A stretch of DNA of 64,000 nt from an uncultured Pelagibacteraceae bacterium (GCA_902560855.1 CACENJ010000001.1:1-64000), one strand, 5' to 3'; positions 29,843-40,295 are shown, counted from the first letter of the stretch. Notes: generated by a model from the letters alone, not told the origin. Numbers and translations are program-made.

Positions 29843-31402
29843 ATGAAAACAAAAAATTTATTTAAAATTTTTTTAACTTTACTATTTGTTTTTGCAACTT
29901 CAATTTCTTGGGCTAAGACCGTTAAGTGGTCAATGCAAGGAGATAGTTTAACACTTGATCCGCATGCTCAAAATGAAGGACCAACAACGATGGTATCAAG
30001 ACAAGTGTATGAGGCACTTGTTACAAGAGGCTTAGATATGTCCATAGGACCTCAGCTCGCACACAAATGGAAAGCTGTAGATCCGACAACATGGTATTTT
30101 TATTTAAGAGAAGATGTCAAATTTTCTAATGGACAAGATATGACTTCTGAAGATGTTGTCTTTAGCTTGTTAAGAGCTCAACAACCAACTTCGGATTTTA
30201 AAGAATACATTAGTACAATTATTTCAGTTAAAGCAATTGATAAATATACTATTCAAATTAAAACAAGAGAGCCAAATCCAATTCTCTTGAACCAATTGTC
30301 AAATATATTTGTTATGTCTAAACAATGGGCAACTGATAATTTTGTTATTGCTCCGCAAAACTGGGATGCAGGACAAGAAACATTTTCAGCGACTAATGCA
30401 ATGGGAACTGGTCCATTTAAAATTACTTTAAGAGAACCTAATACAAAAACTGTTTTCAAAAAGAATAATAAATGGTGGGGCAATGTAGAGCACAATATAA
30501 CTGAAATTCAGTTACTTCCAATTAAGAATGCAGCAACTAGAGTTGCGGCTTTATTATCTGGAGAAATAGATATAGTTACTGATGCTCCAGTTCAAGACTT
30601 AGATCGTATTAAAAGTTCAGCTGGACACAAAGTAGAAAGCACTCCACAGATGCGTACAATTTTCCTTGGAATGGATCAAGCTGCAGACCAACTTAGAACA
30701 GGTAATACTGGTGATAATCCTTTTAAGAAAAAAGAGGTTAGACAAGCTCTTTATCAAGCAATCGATATAGAAGCTATTAAGAAAAAAGTTATGAGAGGTT
30801 TAAGTGAGCCGGCAGGAATTATAACTTTTCCAGGTGTAACAGGTTATACTAAGGCACTTGATAAAAGATTACCTTACGATGTAGGGGCTGCTAAAAAACT
30901 ATTAGCTGATGCAGGTTATCCAGATGGCTTTGAAGTAGAACTAAGATGTCCTAATGACAGATATGTAAACGATGAAGCTATTTGTACAGCTGTTGTAGGA
31001 ATGTTAGGAAAAATTGGAGTTAATGTAAGTTTATTTGCTCAAACTAAAAGCAAACACTTTAAAGAACTTAAAGACAACCAAGGCGACTTTTATATGCTAG
31101 GTTGGGGTGTACCTACTTTAGATAGTCACTATGTGTTCCATTACTTATATGAAACTGATGCAAGCTGGAACAAAGTTAACTTTAGCGATTCAGAAGTTGA
31201 TGCTGCAATCAGAGTTATGGAAGGTGAAGTTGATCTAGATAAAAGAAATGCCGCAATAGCAAATGCTTGGAAAATTGTAAGAGATAATATTGCTTATCTA
31301 CCTTTACACCACCAAGTAATTTCTTGGGCGTCTAAAACAAATGTTAATGTTCCTATAAGACCGAATAACGAGCCGTTATTCCGTTTTTCTAGTGTAGATT
31401 AA
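29843..31402 (+). CDS. Peptide-type ABC transporter substrate-binding protein (family 5)
   Basis: Signal peptide; SLTLDPHAQNEGPTTMVSRQVYEALV; ALYQAIDIEAIKKKVMRG. Confidence 0.92.
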   Translation: MKTKNLFKIFLTLLFVFATSISWAKTVKWSMQGDSLTLDPHAQNEGPTTMVSRQVYEALVTRGLDMSIGPQLAHKWKAVDPTTWYFYLREDVKFSNGQDMTSEDVVFSLLRAQQPTSDFKEYISTIISVKAIDKYTIQIKTREPNPILLNQLSNIFVMSKQWATDNFVIAPQNWDAGQETFSATNAMGTGPFKITLREPNTKTVFKKNNKWWGNVEHNITEIQLLPIKNAATRVAALLSGEIDIVTDAPVQDLDRIKSSAGHKVESTPQMRTIFLGMDQAADQLRTGNTGDNPFKKKEVRQALYQAIDIEAIKKKVMRGLSEPAGIITFPGVTGYTKALDKRLPYDVGAAKKLLADAGYPDGFEVELRCPNDRYVNDEAICTAVVGMLGKIGVNVSLFAQTKSKHFKELKDNQGDFYMLGWGVPTLDSHYVFHYLYETDASWNKVNFSDSEVDAAIRVMEGEVDLDKRNAAIANAWKIVRDNIAYLPLHHQVISWASKTNVNVPIRPNNEPLFRFSSVD

Positions 31403-31410
31403 ATTAATTT

Positions 31411-31444
31411 TTACAAGCCCTTTTTTAAATAAAAGGGCTTGTAA
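31411..31444 (+). terminator. Strong stem-loop between SBP and permease genes
   Basis: TTACAAGCCCTTTT-(6)-AAAAGGGCTTGTAA, perfect 14-bp stem 9 nt after the SBP stop. Confidence 0.8.
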
Positions 31445-31460
31445 TACAAAGTTTTCAAAA

Positions 31461-32444
31461 TTGATTAAGTATACCTTAAAGAGATTGTTTCAATCAGTCC
31501 TAGTGATGCTGGTTGTTGCCTTTGTTTCTTTTTCATTATTTAATTTTGTTGGTGATCCAATCAACAATATGGTTGGAGAAGAAACTTCTGATGAGGAAAG
31601 ATCCGAATTAAGAGAAACATTGGGGTTAAACGATCCTATACACGTTCAATTTTCAAGATTTGTAGTTAATGCTTCAAAAGGAGAGTTTGGAATATCGTAT
31701 CAATTGAGAAGACCAGTTTCTGACCTAATTTCTGAACGTCTTCCAGCAACTATTGAATTAGTTTTAGTTTCTGCACTAATAGCGTTGGTATCTGGAACTT
31801 TACTAGGGGTTTATACAGGTATTAATCGAAAAGGTTTTTTCAGTGATATAATATTAGCTATTTCATTATTAGGAGTATCACTTCCCACATTTGTTATTGG
31901 TATATTATTTATATATCTCTTTGCAGTTATATTAGGAATCTTACCTTCTTTCGGAAGAGGGGAAGTTGTTGATCTAGGTTTTTGGTCTACAGGTTTTTTA
32001 ACCACATCTGGTTTAAAAGCTATAATACTTCCATCTGTAACTCTTAGTCTTTTTCAAATGACTTATATTATTAGACTTGTTCGAGCAGAAATGATGGAAA
32101 TACTCCAAACAGATTATATTAAGTTTGCAAGGGCGAGAGGTATTAGTGAAAACAGTATTCATTACAAACATGCACTAAAAAATGGGTTGATACCTGTAAT
32201 TACAATTGCGGGTATAAATATTGGTACATTAATAGCTTTTTCTATAATTACAGAAACGGTTTTTCAATGGCCAGGCATGGGATTTTTATTTATCCAAGCA
32301 GTTCAGTTTGTAGACATACCAATTATGTCTGCATACTTAGTTTTTATAGCTTTCGTTTTCGTAATGATAAATTTCATCGTTGATATTTTATACTATTTTA
32401 TTGATCCAAGAATTAGAGTTAAAGCGGAGGTAGTAAGTGGATAA
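31461..32444 (+). CDS. ABC transporter permease (DppB-like), TTG start
   Basis: MIKYTLKRLFQSVLVMLVVAFVSFSLFNFVGDP; YIKFARARGISENSIHYKHALKNGLIPVITI. Confidence 0.92.
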   Translation: MIKYTLKRLFQSVLVMLVVAFVSFSLFNFVGDPINNMVGEETSDEERSELRETLGLNDPIHVQFSRFVVNASKGEFGISYQLRRPVSDLISERLPATIELVLVSALIALVSGTLLGVYTGINRKGFFSDIILAISLLGVSLPTFVIGILFIYLFAVILGILPSFGRGEVVDLGFWSTGFLTTSGLKAIILPSVTLSLFQMTYIIRLVRAEMMEILQTDYIKFARARGISENSIHYKHALKNGLIPVITIAGINIGTLIAFSIITETVFQWPGMGFLFIQAVQFVDIPIMSAYLVFIAFVFVMINFIVDILYYFIDPRIRVKAEVVSG

Positions 32445-33363
32445 TCAAAAATTAACTTTACTAAATAGAATCAAAGATAGTGATATTTATTTTAGCTTTA
32501 TAAAATCTCCTACAGCTATTGTGTCAACTTTTATATTAATTATAATTTTCTTTTGTTCTTTTTTTGTTGAATTTGTAACGCCTTACAATCCATTTGATCC
32601 ATCATCACTATCTTTAATGGATGCATTTACACCACCCTCATGGACAGAGGATGGTCTTGCTAAATTTATTTTAGGAACTGATGGCCAAGGTAGAGATATG
32701 CTGGCAACAATTCTTTATGGATCGCGGATTTCTTTAATTGTGGGTTTTTCAGCAGTTATATTTGCTTTAGTATTAGGAGTGACATTAGGATTGACAGCAG
32801 GATACTTCGGGGGAAAATACGAAATGATTGTTATGAGGTTCACTGATGTACAATTAACTGTACCAAGTATTTTAATGGCTCTTTTAGTTGATGGAATTGC
32901 ACGAGGAATAATTTCAAGAGAGATGCATGACGAAATGGCAATTTATGTATTAATTTTTGCAATAGGTATTTCAGAGTGGCCTCAGTTTGCAAGGGTATCA
33001 AGAGCTGCCACTTTGGTTGAAAAAAATAAAGACTATGTTTCTGCTTCAGCAATAATTGGTGTTTCAAATATTCTTATTATGTTTAAGCATATATTGCCAA
33101 ATATAATGAGACCAGTTCTAGTAATTGGAACTATAGGACTAGCACTTGCAATAATAGCCGAAGCTACACTAAGTTTCTTAGGAGTAGGTGTCCCACCAAC
33201 AACACCTTCTTTAGGAACATTGATTAGACTTGGTAATGATTTTTTATTTTCTGGAGAATGGTGGATCACTTTCTTTCCTGCAATTTTTTTAGTTATTTTA
33301 GCATTTTCAATTAATCTTTTAGGAGATTGGATGAGAGATACTCTTAATCCAAAATTAAATTAA
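32437..33363 (+). CDS. ABC transporter permease (DppC-like)
   Basis: LGTDGQGRDMLATILYGSRISLIVGFSAV; EATLSFLGVGVPPTTPSLGTLI. Confidence 0.93.
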   Translation: MDNQKLTLLNRIKDSDIYFSFIKSPTAIVSTFILIIIFFCSFFVEFVTPYNPFDPSSLSLMDAFTPPSWTEDGLAKFILGTDGQGRDMLATILYGSRISLIVGFSAVIFALVLGVTLGLTAGYFGGKYEMIVMRFTDVQLTVPSILMALLVDGIARGIISREMHDEMAIYVLIFAIGISEWPQFARVSRAATLVEKNKDYVSASAIIGVSNILIMFKHILPNIMRPVLVIGTIGLALAIIAEATLSFLGVGVPPTTPSLGTLIRLGNDFLFSGEWWITFFPAIFLVILAFSINLLGDWMRDTLNPKLN

Positions 33364-35045
33364 TGAGTTTTTTAAAAATAAATAATTTAAGCGTTGATTA
33401 TAAAATGAGAAGAGAAACGGTCCATGCTGCTAAAAATGTTAATATAGAAGTTAGCAAAGGAGAAATTTTAGGATTAGTCGGTGAGTCCGGATCAGGAAAA
33501 AGTACAGTTGGTAATGCAATCATAAATCTTATTGATGAACCAGGAAAAGTTTCAAATGGTTCAATATTTTTAGGCGATATAAATGTTCATGAAGATCCAG
33601 AAAATATTGTTAAATATAGAGGCAAAAAAATTGGTTTAATTTTTCAAGATCCTCAAACTTCTTTAAACCCAATATTCACAATAGGCGAACAACTTATCGA
33701 AACAATACAAACTCATTTAAATTTAACTACTACTGAAGCAAAAAATAAAGCTATCAATTTGTTAAAAGAAGTTGGAATTAAAGATGCAGAAACTAGATTT
33801 AATAATTATCCACACCAATTTTCTGGTGGAATGAGACAGAGAGTTGTTATTTCTCTTGCACTTTGTTGTGAACCCGAACTTCTTATTGCAGACGAACCTA
33901 CAACAGCATTAGATGTATCAATTCAATCTCAAATACTAGATTTAATTAAAAGATTAACTAAAGAAAGAAATCTTGCGGTCATTTTAATTACGCATGACAT
34001 GGGAGTTATTTCAGAAACTACTGACAGAGTAGCAGTAATGAAAAATGGAGATTTAGTTGAAATTGGACCTACAAAAGAAATTCTAACAAAACCTAAAGAA
34101 ATTTATACAAAGAGTCTTGTAAGTTCTGTTCCACCTACAAATAAAAAAATAGAAAGATTTATAATTGTTGAAAAAGAAAACAAAAAACAAAGTGAAACAA
34201 ATATTAAAATATTAAATAGATGGACAAAAAAAGAAATTGTTAACCAAGATTTAGTTCAAGTTAAGAATTTAAGTAAAACATTTGATGATAGTTTTTTTAC
34301 AGAAAGTTCAAAAAACTCTGTAATGGCCGTAGATGATGTGACATTTGATATTAAAGAAGGCCAATCATTTGGTCTAGTAGGGGAGAGTGGTAGTGGAAAA
34401 TCAACTATTGCCAAAATGATTGTTAATTTATTTAGGCCAAGTGCTGGAGACATATATTTTGACAATGTTTGTATAACAAAAATTAAAAGTAACAAAGAAA
34501 TGATGAAATTCAGAAAGCAAATTCAAATGATATTCCAAGACCCATACTCTTCATTAAATGGAAGATTAAAAGTTAAAGATATAGTTGCTGAACCTATAAA
34601 GCTTCACAATCCATCAATAAGTTCAAAAGATGTAGATAGTTATATTTATGATTTATTAGAGTCGGTTGAATTAACTCAACAATCAGCTGAACGTTATCCC
34701 CATGAATTTTCTGGAGGTCAAAGACAAAGAATATCAATTGCAAGAGCATTAGCAACTCAGCCGAGGCTTCTTGTGTGTGATGAACCAACTTCTGCTTTAG
34801 ATGTGAGCATTCAAGCACAAATATTAAATTTATTAAAAGATTTACAGGAGCAGTTAAACCTGACAATCTTATTCATTAGTCATGATTTACCAGTGGTAAG
34901 ACAAATGTGTGATCGAATAGCGGTATTAAAAAATGGTAAACTTTGTGAGGTCTCAATGACAGAAGAATTATTTAAAAATCCTTCACATGAATACACAAAA
35001 GAATTGTTAACATTAATGCCAAAAATTGAGTCAATTTATAACTAA
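33363..35045 (+). CDS. Tandem DppD-DppF-like ABC ATP-binding protein
   Basis: Two Walker A motifs (GESGSGKST twice) and two SGG signatures in one 560-aa ORF. Confidence 0.93.
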   Translation: MSFLKINNLSVDYKMRRETVHAAKNVNIEVSKGEILGLVGESGSGKSTVGNAIINLIDEPGKVSNGSIFLGDINVHEDPENIVKYRGKKIGLIFQDPQTSLNPIFTIGEQLIETIQTHLNLTTTEAKNKAINLLKEVGIKDAETRFNNYPHQFSGGMRQRVVISLALCCEPELLIADEPTTALDVSIQSQILDLIKRLTKERNLAVILITHDMGVISETTDRVAVMKNGDLVEIGPTKEILTKPKEIYTKSLVSSVPPTNKKIERFIIVEKENKKQSETNIKILNRWTKKEIVNQDLVQVKNLSKTFDDSFFTESSKNSVMAVDDVTFDIKEGQSFGLVGESGSGKSTIAKMIVNLFRPSAGDIYFDNVCITKIKSNKEMMKFRKQIQMIFQDPYSSLNGRLKVKDIVAEPIKLHNPSISSKDVDSYIYDLLESVELTQQSAERYPHEFSGGQRQRISIARALATQPRLLVCDEPTSALDVSIQAQILNLLKDLQEQLNLTILFISHDLPVVRQMCDRIAVLKNGKLCEVSMTEELFKNPSHEYTKELLTLMPKIESIYN

Positions 35046-35055
35046 AGGAGGAAAA

Positions 35056-35448
35056 ATGCCAATGTTTAAACCAATCTCAGAAAACGAAGCAAAAGGAAAA
35101 GTTAAAGAAATATTTGAGGAAATAAAAACAGCGAGACAAATTACAGAAGTTCCAAACTTTTGGAAAAGTCTTGCAAATAATCCTGAAACATTAGAGAGAA
35201 CTTGGACTTCATTAAAACAAGTAATGAAAAAAGGTGCACTTGATCCAGTTGTTAAAGAATTAATCTATATAGCAGTTTCAGTAACAAATGGTTGTGAGTA
35301 CTGCATAAAATCTCATAGCTTAGCTGCTAAAAAAAAAGGTGCCACCGATGAGATGCTTAAAGAAATGATAGCAGTAACAGGAATGGCCAATGAAACAAAT
35401 AGATTAGTTGAAGGCTATCAAGTTGAAGTTGATGATTTTATGAAATAA
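35056..35448 (+). CDS. Carboxymuconolactone decarboxylase/AhpD family protein
   Basis: YIAVSVTNGCEYCIKSHSLAAKKKGAT (CxxC...H); start at 35056 preceded by AGGAGG. Confidence 0.88.
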   Translation: MPMFKPISENEAKGKVKEIFEEIKTARQITEVPNFWKSLANNPETLERTWTSLKQVMKKGALDPVVKELIYIAVSVTNGCEYCIKSHSLAAKKKGATDEMLKEMIAVTGMANETNRLVEGYQVEVDDFMK

Positions 35449-35784
35449 TTAGTTTGCTTTACCTAATAAATTAACAATTAAAACTCCAGCTATAATTAAA
35501 GCAAGACCTATAGTTGTATAAAAATCTGGTATTTGATTAAATTTATACATTCCAACTATTGTAGTAGCTATAATACACAACCCAGCAAATGAGGCATAAG
35601 TAATTCCGACAGGAATTGTTTTCATCACAAGTGACAAAGTATACATACATCCAACAATAGTTATTGCTGTTAGAACACTTGGTATTAACAGTGTAAAACC
35701 TTGAGCTCCTTTAGCGAATCCATTTGCAGCAGTACCCAAAACTACTGCAACTATCAGAATTATATAAGCTGTAATATTTCCCAT
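35449..35784 (-). CDS. Small four-TM SMR/EmrE-like transporter
   Basis: 111 aa, about four hydrophobic helices, SMR-like length and layout. Confidence 0.65.
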   Translation of the reverse strand: MGNITAYIILIVAVVLGTAANGFAKGAQGFTLLIPSVLTAITIVGCMYTLSLVMKTIPVGITYASFAGLCIIATTIVGMYKFNQIPDFYTTIGLALIIAGVLIVNLLGKAN

Positions 35785-36171
35785 TTAATTGACCACACAT
35801 CTAGCTGTAATTTTATTTCCATCAAGATCACGGATATAACCATAATAATTTCCATCAGATCTTGGTCCTGGGTCTCCTTCGTTAATAGCTCCATTTTTTA
35901 ATGCTGTAGCATGAAATTTATCGACCGCATCTTTTGTTTCAGCTGATAAAGCAACCATCGTACCATTACCTACATTAGCAGCTTCTTTATTAAACGGTTT
36001 TGTAATATAAAACTTAACTCCAAGGTCATCACTTGAATGACCGTAGGCGATATATCTTTCAGTAATTGAAACTCTTTTCATTCCAAGATGAATCAAGATA
36101 GCATCATAAAACTTACTTGATTTCTCAAGGTCATTAGTTCCAACCATAACAAAACCAATTACTTTATTCAT
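35785..36171 (-). CDS. VOC (glyoxalase/bleomycin resistance) family protein
   Basis: GFVMVGTNDLEKSSKFYDAIL; YYGYIRDLDGNKITARC. Confidence 0.88.
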   Translation of the reverse strand: MNKVIGFVMVGTNDLEKSSKFYDAILIHLGMKRVSITERYIAYGHSSDDLGVKFYITKPFNKEAANVGNGTMVALSAETKDAVDKFHATALKNGAINEGDPGPRSDGNYYGYIRDLDGNKITARCVVN

Positions 36172-36491
36172 TATTTAGGTAACTTTGTTGCGCCAGTTTC
36201 CATATAAACAATTTTTCCATCTTTATATTTGTAATAAGTCATAACAGCTTCTTTATTACCATCGTTATAACTTACAAAAGCATGTTCAAATCCAACTCCA
36301 TCATTTTCAAAAAGAACTCTAACTTTTTCTTTTTTGACATCTTTCATGCCTAACCATTTTAAAATATCTTGTTTGCCTAATTTATTTCCAGATGAATGCA
36401 TTAAAAACTGATAATCATCATGTATCATTTGTTCACCTGCAGATACATCTCCATCGTTTACTATTTTTGTCATTTTTTCAATTATTGACAT
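36171..36491 (-). CDS. SnoaL-like small protein (paralog A)
   Basis: Fold-family pattern; clear similarity to 36506..36832. Confidence 0.6.
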   Translation of the reverse strand: MSIIEKMTKIVNDGDVSAGEQMIHDDYQFLMHSSGNKLGKQDILKWLGMKDVKKEKVRVLFENDGVGFEHAFVSYNDGNKEAVMTYYKYKDGKIVYMETGATKLPK

Positions 36492-36505
36492 ATTTTATCC
36501 TTTCT

Positions 36506-36832
36506 TTATTTTTTTGTTATATTAGTAGCGCCCGTTTCAGATCGAATTATTTTACCATCTTTTATAGTGTAGACCACAAGAACAGCTTGTCTTGAACCAT
36601 CTTTAAAAGAAACAAAATAATGAGCAACTCCTATTTCATCATTTTCATAAATAATACGAGCATTTTCTGATTTTGGAGCATCAGGACTAATTAGCCATTT
36701 GCTTAATTCATCTCTGGGAATTTCTTCTCCAGTCGAGTGTTTTACCCAAACGTAATCTTCGCTAACTACTTCATTATATGCTTTTAAATCTTGATTATCT
36801 TGAGCATCGATAAGTTTTTGTATTACTGACAT
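36506..36832 (-). CDS. SnoaL-like small protein (paralog B)
   Basis: Shares HxSG..., VSF/YxDG, DGKI...ETGAT with neighbour. Confidence 0.6.
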   Translation of the reverse strand: MSVIQKLIDAQDNQDLKAYNEVVSEDYVWVKHSTGEEIPRDELSKWLISPDAPKSENARIIYENDEIGVAHYFVSFKDGSRQAVLVVYTIKDGKIIRSETGATNITKK

Positions 36833-36833
36833 A

Positions 36834-37121
36834 TTATCCTCCTTTTATTATTAAACAATTTCCTTCAGCATTATCTTCTCTAATTCTTTTTACTGGAGCA
36901 TATTCTTCAGAATGATACCAGTCCATGGCAACCTCATATGAGGGAAATTTTATTACAACTGTTCTTGGATGGGCCCACTCTCCCCAAACAACCTCAGATT
37001 CTCCACCTCTAACGATATATTCTCCATTATATTTTCTAACTATCGGAGTAACTTGATTAAGATATCCTTTGTATTCCTCAGGATTTTTTACATTTATCTG
37101 AAAAATTGCGTAGGCAGCCAT
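36834..37121 (-). CDS. DUF1330-like protein (paralog A)
   Basis: VKNPEEYKGYL...VIKFPSYEVAMDWYHSEEYAPVKRIR. Confidence 0.85.
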   Translation of the reverse strand: MAAYAIFQINVKNPEEYKGYLNQVTPIVRKYNGEYIVRGGESEVVWGEWAHPRTVVIKFPSYEVAMDWYHSEEYAPVKRIREDNAEGNCLIIKGG

Positions 37122-37144
37122 TTTATTTTTTAAAAATCTTACTA

Positions 37145-37627
37145 TTAATATTTTTCTAATACTACAGAATTTTCAATTTGTTTTGAAGGTATGCTCCAAT
37201 ATTTTTTTAATAATATTGAAGATTCTTCATCAGTATGAACTGTAAAACCAAATTTTTCATAAAATTTTATTGCCCATATAGCACTTTTCCAGGTACCCAC
37301 TAGTAAACGAGAATTTTTATTTTTTTCCAATAAAAACTTAAGCAATTCACTGCCTTTACCCTTGCCTTGATGTTTAGTTAAAGTGTAAGCATGTCTTATA
37401 AGAACAACTTCTTTTATTTCTTGAAAACCTATGACGCCAATTAATTCATTATTATCATGATAACCAAACATGCGTACACCATTTTTAAATTCATCTTCAA
37501 GTTCATGTTTGGGCATATAGGGTTCGTGCCAACAATCATCAGGGATGATGTCTTTGTATTTATAGGCAGCATCATTTATTACATTAAGAATTTTAGAAAA
37601 ATCATTAGTTGTATATTCGCTTATCAT
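37145..37627 (-). CDS. GNAT family N-acetyltransferase
   Basis: VVLIRHAYTLTKHQGKGKGSELLKFLLEK; WAIKFYEKFGF. Confidence 0.88.
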   Translation of the reverse strand: MISEYTTNDFSKILNVINDAAYKYKDIIPDDCWHEPYMPKHELEDEFKNGVRMFGYHDNNELIGVIGFQEIKEVVLIRHAYTLTKHQGKGKGSELLKFLLEKNKNSRLLVGTWKSAIWAIKFYEKFGFTVHTDEESSILLKKYWSIPSKQIENSVVLEKY

Positions 37628-37645
37628 ATATTTTTAATAAGTCGT

Positions 37646-37933
37646 TCATGCACCTTTTATTATTATTGCATCAGCAACTGAATTATCTAAACGTATTTTT
37701 TTTACAGGTTTGTATTCTTCAGAATTATACCATTCCAAAGCTTTTTCATAAGAAGGAAATTTAATTACAACATTTCTTGAATATTTCCATTTACCTTCTA
37801 TTTCAGTATATTCTCCAGCTCTTACTAAAAATTCACCACCAAATTTTTTAACAATATCCGTTACTTTTGCTAAATATTCTTTATAAGCTTCAGGATTTTT
37901 TACTTCTATAGTCGCTATTAAGTATCCAGCCAT
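37646..37933 (-). CDS. DUF1330-like protein (paralog B)
   Basis: VKNPEAYKEYL...VIKFPSYEKALEWYNSEEYKPVKKIR. Confidence 0.85.
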   Translation of the reverse strand: MAGYLIATIEVKNPEAYKEYLAKVTDIVKKFGGEFLVRAGEYTEIEGKWKYSRNVVIKFPSYEKALEWYNSEEYKPVKKIRLDNSVADAIIIKGA

Positions 37934-37945
37934 TTTTATTAATCT

Positions 37946-38242
37946 TTATAGATTAACTTTGCTCAATTCATACATTTCAACAATTTCGATACATTCATCG
38001 AAAATAGGTTTTGCTATAGGATTATTGCCCGAAGCGAACTTCTTCATTTCTTCTTCATTATGAACTGAGACTTTAAACATAACATAACTTTTATTTGGTG
38101 CTATTCCTGGAACTGTTTTTTCAACATGAGCAATAGTTTTTCTTACTGCCATTCCTTCATCTGATTGCATAAATCCCATGAACTTTTCAAATTTTCCTTC
38201 ACCAGATTTAAGTTTTGCTATTGCAAGCATTTCTTTTTCCAT
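37946..38242 (-). CDS. Small conserved-type hypothetical protein
   Basis: 98-aa ORF in tight minus-strand array. Confidence 0.5.
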   Translation of the reverse strand: MEKEMLAIAKLKSGEGKFEKFMGFMQSDEGMAVRKTIAHVEKTVPGIAPNKSYVMFKVSVHNEEEMKKFASGNNPIAKPIFDECIEIVEMYELSKVNL

Positions 38243-38307
38243 ATTTTCTCCTTTTTTTTATTAATAAATTGTACACAAAATAAATAATTATTGTTATGAT
38301 TTTATTA

Positions 38308-38325
38308 CATTGCCGAAAAGCAATG
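38308..38325 (-). terminator. Short stem-loop after hydroxyisobutyrate dehydrogenase-like gene
   Basis: CATTGC-(6)-GCAATG adjacent to the stop codon. Confidence 0.35.
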
Positions 38326-38326
38326 A

Positions 38327-39244
38327 TTAGTTATCTATTTCGTAGTCCCAAGCGTCTCCTCCTACAACTTTTGATATAGCTGAAAAATCTTTGTTATCAT
38401 TGCCTTCTTTGCAAAATTTATCATAAATATTATTTGCAGTAGAACCAAGTGGAGTATTAGCCTTAACTTCTTTAGCACATTCAATTGCAAGTTTTAAATC
38501 TTTGCTCATCATTCCTGCTGAAAATCCGGGACGATATTTATTATTTGATGGAACTCCCTCCTTAAGACCAGGCAGAGGAGGATAAACTGATATTGGCCAG
38601 CTATTTCCAGATGCATTTTTCATTATTTCATGAACTTTTTTAATATCAATGTTTAATCTTTTTGCTAACATTAATGCTTCTGATGCACCTATCATAGAAA
38701 TACCCAGAGCCATATTATTGCAAATTTTTGCACCATTTCCACAACCTAGCTCACCTGCGTGAAAAATATTTTTTCCCATAATTTCTAGAAGAGGTTTAGC
38801 GAGATTAAAAGCATCTTTGCTACCACCTACCAAAAAAGTTAAGGTTCCATTTTTTGCTCCCATTACGCCTCCGCTTACAGGAGCATCTACCATTTTAATT
38901 CCTAATTCTTTAGCTTTAGTTCCAATTTCTATGGAAGTCTTAATATCAATTGTTGAACAATCAATTAAAAGACAATCTTTAGAGATTTTATTTATAATTC
39001 CATCGTTTCCTAAATAAACTTCTTTAGAGTGTTTGCCGGCTGGTAACATAGTAATTACAGTTGAAACTGAATCTTTTATAAGGTCATTAATACTATTAGT
39101 AATATCAAATTTTTTTTCTTTAGCTTTTTCAAGCATCTCTTTTGAGACATCATAAACTTGAACTTTTTTTCCAGCTTTTATTAAATTTTCAACCATAGGA
39201 TTTCCCATGTTTCCAACACCAATAAAAGCTATAGATCCAGTCAT
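38327..39244 (-). CDS. 3-hydroxyisobutyrate dehydrogenase family protein
   Basis: IAFIGVGNMGNPMVENLIKAGKKVQVYD; DAPVSGGVMGAKNGTLTFLVGG; KICNNMALGISM. Confidence 0.9.
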   Translation of the reverse strand: MTGSIAFIGVGNMGNPMVENLIKAGKKVQVYDVSKEMLEKAKEKKFDITNSINDLIKDSVSTVITMLPAGKHSKEVYLGNDGIINKISKDCLLIDCSTIDIKTSIEIGTKAKELGIKMVDAPVSGGVMGAKNGTLTFLVGGSKDAFNLAKPLLEIMGKNIFHAGELGCGNGAKICNNMALGISMIGASEALMLAKRLNIDIKKVHEIMKNASGNSWPISVYPPLPGLKEGVPSNNKYRPGFSAGMMSKDLKLAIECAKEVKANTPLGSTANNIYDKFCKEGNDNKDFSAISKVVGGDAWDYEIDN

Positions 39245-39289
39245 AATTATTTATCCACCATAAAAAAAAAATAAATATATACCAACTTA

Positions 39290-40291
39290 CTAGAGCCAGT
39301 TTGGATATGGCAAGCCTTTTTCTTTAAGGAATTCCTTATTAAATAATTTACTATTATATTTATCAGATTTATCGCAAAGAATAGTTACAATTGTTTTACC
39401 TGGTCCAAGCTCTTTCCCCATTCTAATTGCACCAGCAATATTAACTCCACAACTTGTTCCTAGACTCAAACCTTCATTTTCAATTAAACTATAAAGAACA
39501 GGCAAGGATTCTTGGTCATCAATTGAGTAAGCACTATCTATTTTAGCTTCTGCAAAGTTTGCTGTAATTCTACTTGAGCCTATTCCTTCGGTTATAGACC
39601 CTCCTTCACTTTTTAACTTACCATTTTGAATATAGTTATAAAGTGCAGAGCCAGCAGGATCAGATAAATAAATTTTAATATTTTTATTTTTTTCTTTTAA
39701 AAATCTGCTTACACCACTTATTGTTCCTCCTGTTCCAGAAGAACAAATAAAACCATCAATTTTACCACTAGTTTGATCCCAAATTTCAGGGCCTGTTGTT
39801 TCATAATGGCCTTTTGAATTTGCTGTGTTATCAAACTGATTAGCCCAAACTACTCCATGATTATTTGTTTTTTTTAACTCTTCAGCTAATCTTCCTGCAA
39901 TTTTTACATAATTACCATCATCTTTGTATGGTTTGGGTGGAACTAATCTTAAATCAGCACCTATGTTTTTTAATGCATCTTTTTTTTCTTGGGTTTGATT
40001 TTCATTCATAACAATAACAGTTTTGTAACCTTTTAAATTTCCAATTAAACATAGCCCAATTCCTGTATTGCCAGCAGTTCCTTCAACTACAATTCCGCCT
40101 TTAGAAATTAATTTTTTTTCTTCAGCATCTTTTATTAAAGCTAGAGCAGCACGATCTTTAACTGATCCACCAGGATTTAAGTATTCGGCTTTTCCATAAA
40201 TGTTGCAACCAGTTATTTTTGAAGCAGCATTAAGTTTTATTAAAGGTGTATTGCCAATACCTTCAATAAAGTTATCTTGTGAATTTTTCAT
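39290..40291 (-). CDS. cysK: Cysteine synthase family PLP enzyme
   Basis: GNTPLIKLN; YLNPGGSVKDRAAL; VEGTAGNTGIGLC; SSGTGGTISGVSRFL. Confidence 0.88.
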   Translation of the reverse strand: MKNSQDNFIEGIGNTPLIKLNAASKITGCNIYGKAEYLNPGGSVKDRAALALIKDAEEKKLISKGGIVVEGTAGNTGIGLCLIGNLKGYKTVIVMNENQTQEKKDALKNIGADLRLVPPKPYKDDGNYVKIAGRLAEELKKTNNHGVVWANQFDNTANSKGHYETTGPEIWDQTSGKIDGFICSSGTGGTISGVSRFLKEKNKNIKIYLSDPAGSALYNYIQNGKLKSEGGSITEGIGSSRITANFAEAKIDSAYSIDDQESLPVLYSLIENEGLSLGTSCGVNIAGAIRMGKELGPGKTIVTILCDKSDKYNSKLFNKEFLKEKGLPYPNWL

Positions 40292-40295
40292 TTAT

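Noticed and set aside
33363-35045. Double ATPase ORF as a novel fusion
   Set aside because: Tandem DppD/DppF-like ATPases in one polypeptide are a common arrangement
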